From contig CAKPPL010000026.1 of NCBI GenBank assembly GCA_934177555.1, forward strand, positions 1 through 14,230: DNA of 14,230 nucleotides, in the 5' to 3' direction. Position numbers and translations under genes: made by a program. The notes below the pieces were generated by a model. The model made no database searches. It had not been told where the DNA came from and saw only the letters and a program-made list of their open reading frames with translations. Source of the DNA: an uncultured Clostridia bacterium. GTDB taxonomy: Bacteria; Bacillota; Clostridia; TANB77; CAG-508. Shown here in pieces: positions 14,065 through 14,230 of this stretch (position 1 is the stretch's first letter; each line of letters starts with the position of its first letter).

Positions 14065-14230
14065 TTATTTTTCTTCCATTATTTCTTTTACTATAATTCT
14101 TTCATCATATGGATATTTTACTCCATTAATTTCTTGATATGGTTCATGTCCTTTTCCTGCTAATACTATTATGTCTAGTTTTGTTGCCATTTTTATTGCT
14201 TCTCTTATTGCCTCTGTTCTATCTACTACT
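14065..14230 (-). CDS. murE: UDP-MurNAc-tripeptide synthetase MurE, C-terminal end (runs off window)
   Basis: MurE adds the third residue of the peptidoglycan stem peptide. Only the last 54 codons are visible; the 5' part lies beyond 14230. The frame reads VVDRTEAIREAI, then DIIVLAGKGHEPYQEI, then KYPYDERIIV, ending at TAA (14065-14067). DRxxAI followed by LAGKGHExYQ is the classical end of MurE and distinguishes it from MurF and MurC. The residues that choose meso-diaminopimelate or lysine lie upstream and cannot be read. The stop is 20 nt from the chosen mraY start. Confidence 0.92.
   Translation of the reverse strand, partial: VVDRTEAIREAIKMATKLDIIVLAGKGHEPYQEINGVKYPYDERIIVKEIMEEK

Noticed and set aside
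1..14230. CRISPR arrays, insertion sequences, tRNA or rRNA genes, and toxin-antitoxin or defence modules
   Set aside because: I looked on both strands and saw no regularly spaced repeats, transposase motifs, terminal inverted repeats, tRNA-like cloverleaf or paired small genes. The content is housekeeping apart from the two unknown genes.

Overview
The window is very AT-rich chromosomal DNA. Codons end almost only in A or T, Shine-Dalgarno sites are strong (AGGAGG type), and sigma-A promoters are near-consensus. Gene content and order fit an uncultured, low-GC, Gram-positive Clostridia-like Firmicute: a PSP1/RicT gene after holB, a TIGR04086-type membrane protein upstream of secDF, and SpoVE/FtsW next to MurG. 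I cannot name a genus. Every gene but one lies on the minus strand, so the text below runs from high to low coordinates, the direction of transcription.

(1) 14230-9545 is a cell-wall cluster: the 3' end of murE, then mraY, ftsW and murG, then a PAS-containing histidine kinase whose start codon overlaps the murG stop. These genes make lipid II (MraY, MurG) and polymerise it (FtsW). murF and murD, often found in such clusters, are absent from this stretch. (2) 9542-9097 holds a small unrecognised gene (108 codons) with a consensus promoter, a strong terminator and codon use unlike its neighbours. (3) 9075-6323 is a clear operon with its own promoter and terminator: lepB (signal peptidase I), holB (DNA polymerase III delta prime), ricT (PSP1 family) and a small 2[4Fe-4S] ferredoxin. 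(4) 6337-5290 holds the only plus-strand gene, an unrecognised membrane protein, divergent from a single-domain rhodanese gene. (5) 5206-2075 holds a TIGR04086-like membrane protein, an HD-domain phosphohydrolase, and secD- and secF-like genes, ending in a terminator. Both Sec proteins are strikingly degenerate. (6) 2035-1 is the start of the S10 ribosomal operon: a perfect sigma-A promoter, a leader of about 235 nt that folds into a closed multi-helix RNA, then rpsJ, rplC, rplD and the start of rplW.

Most of the window is conserved housekeeping, and I see no mobile element, CRISPR array, tRNA, rRNA or defence island. The points most worth a second look are the SecD/SecF pair lacking its signature motifs, the structured S10 leader, the orphan histidine kinase coupled to murG, and the small gene with unusual codon use beside it.
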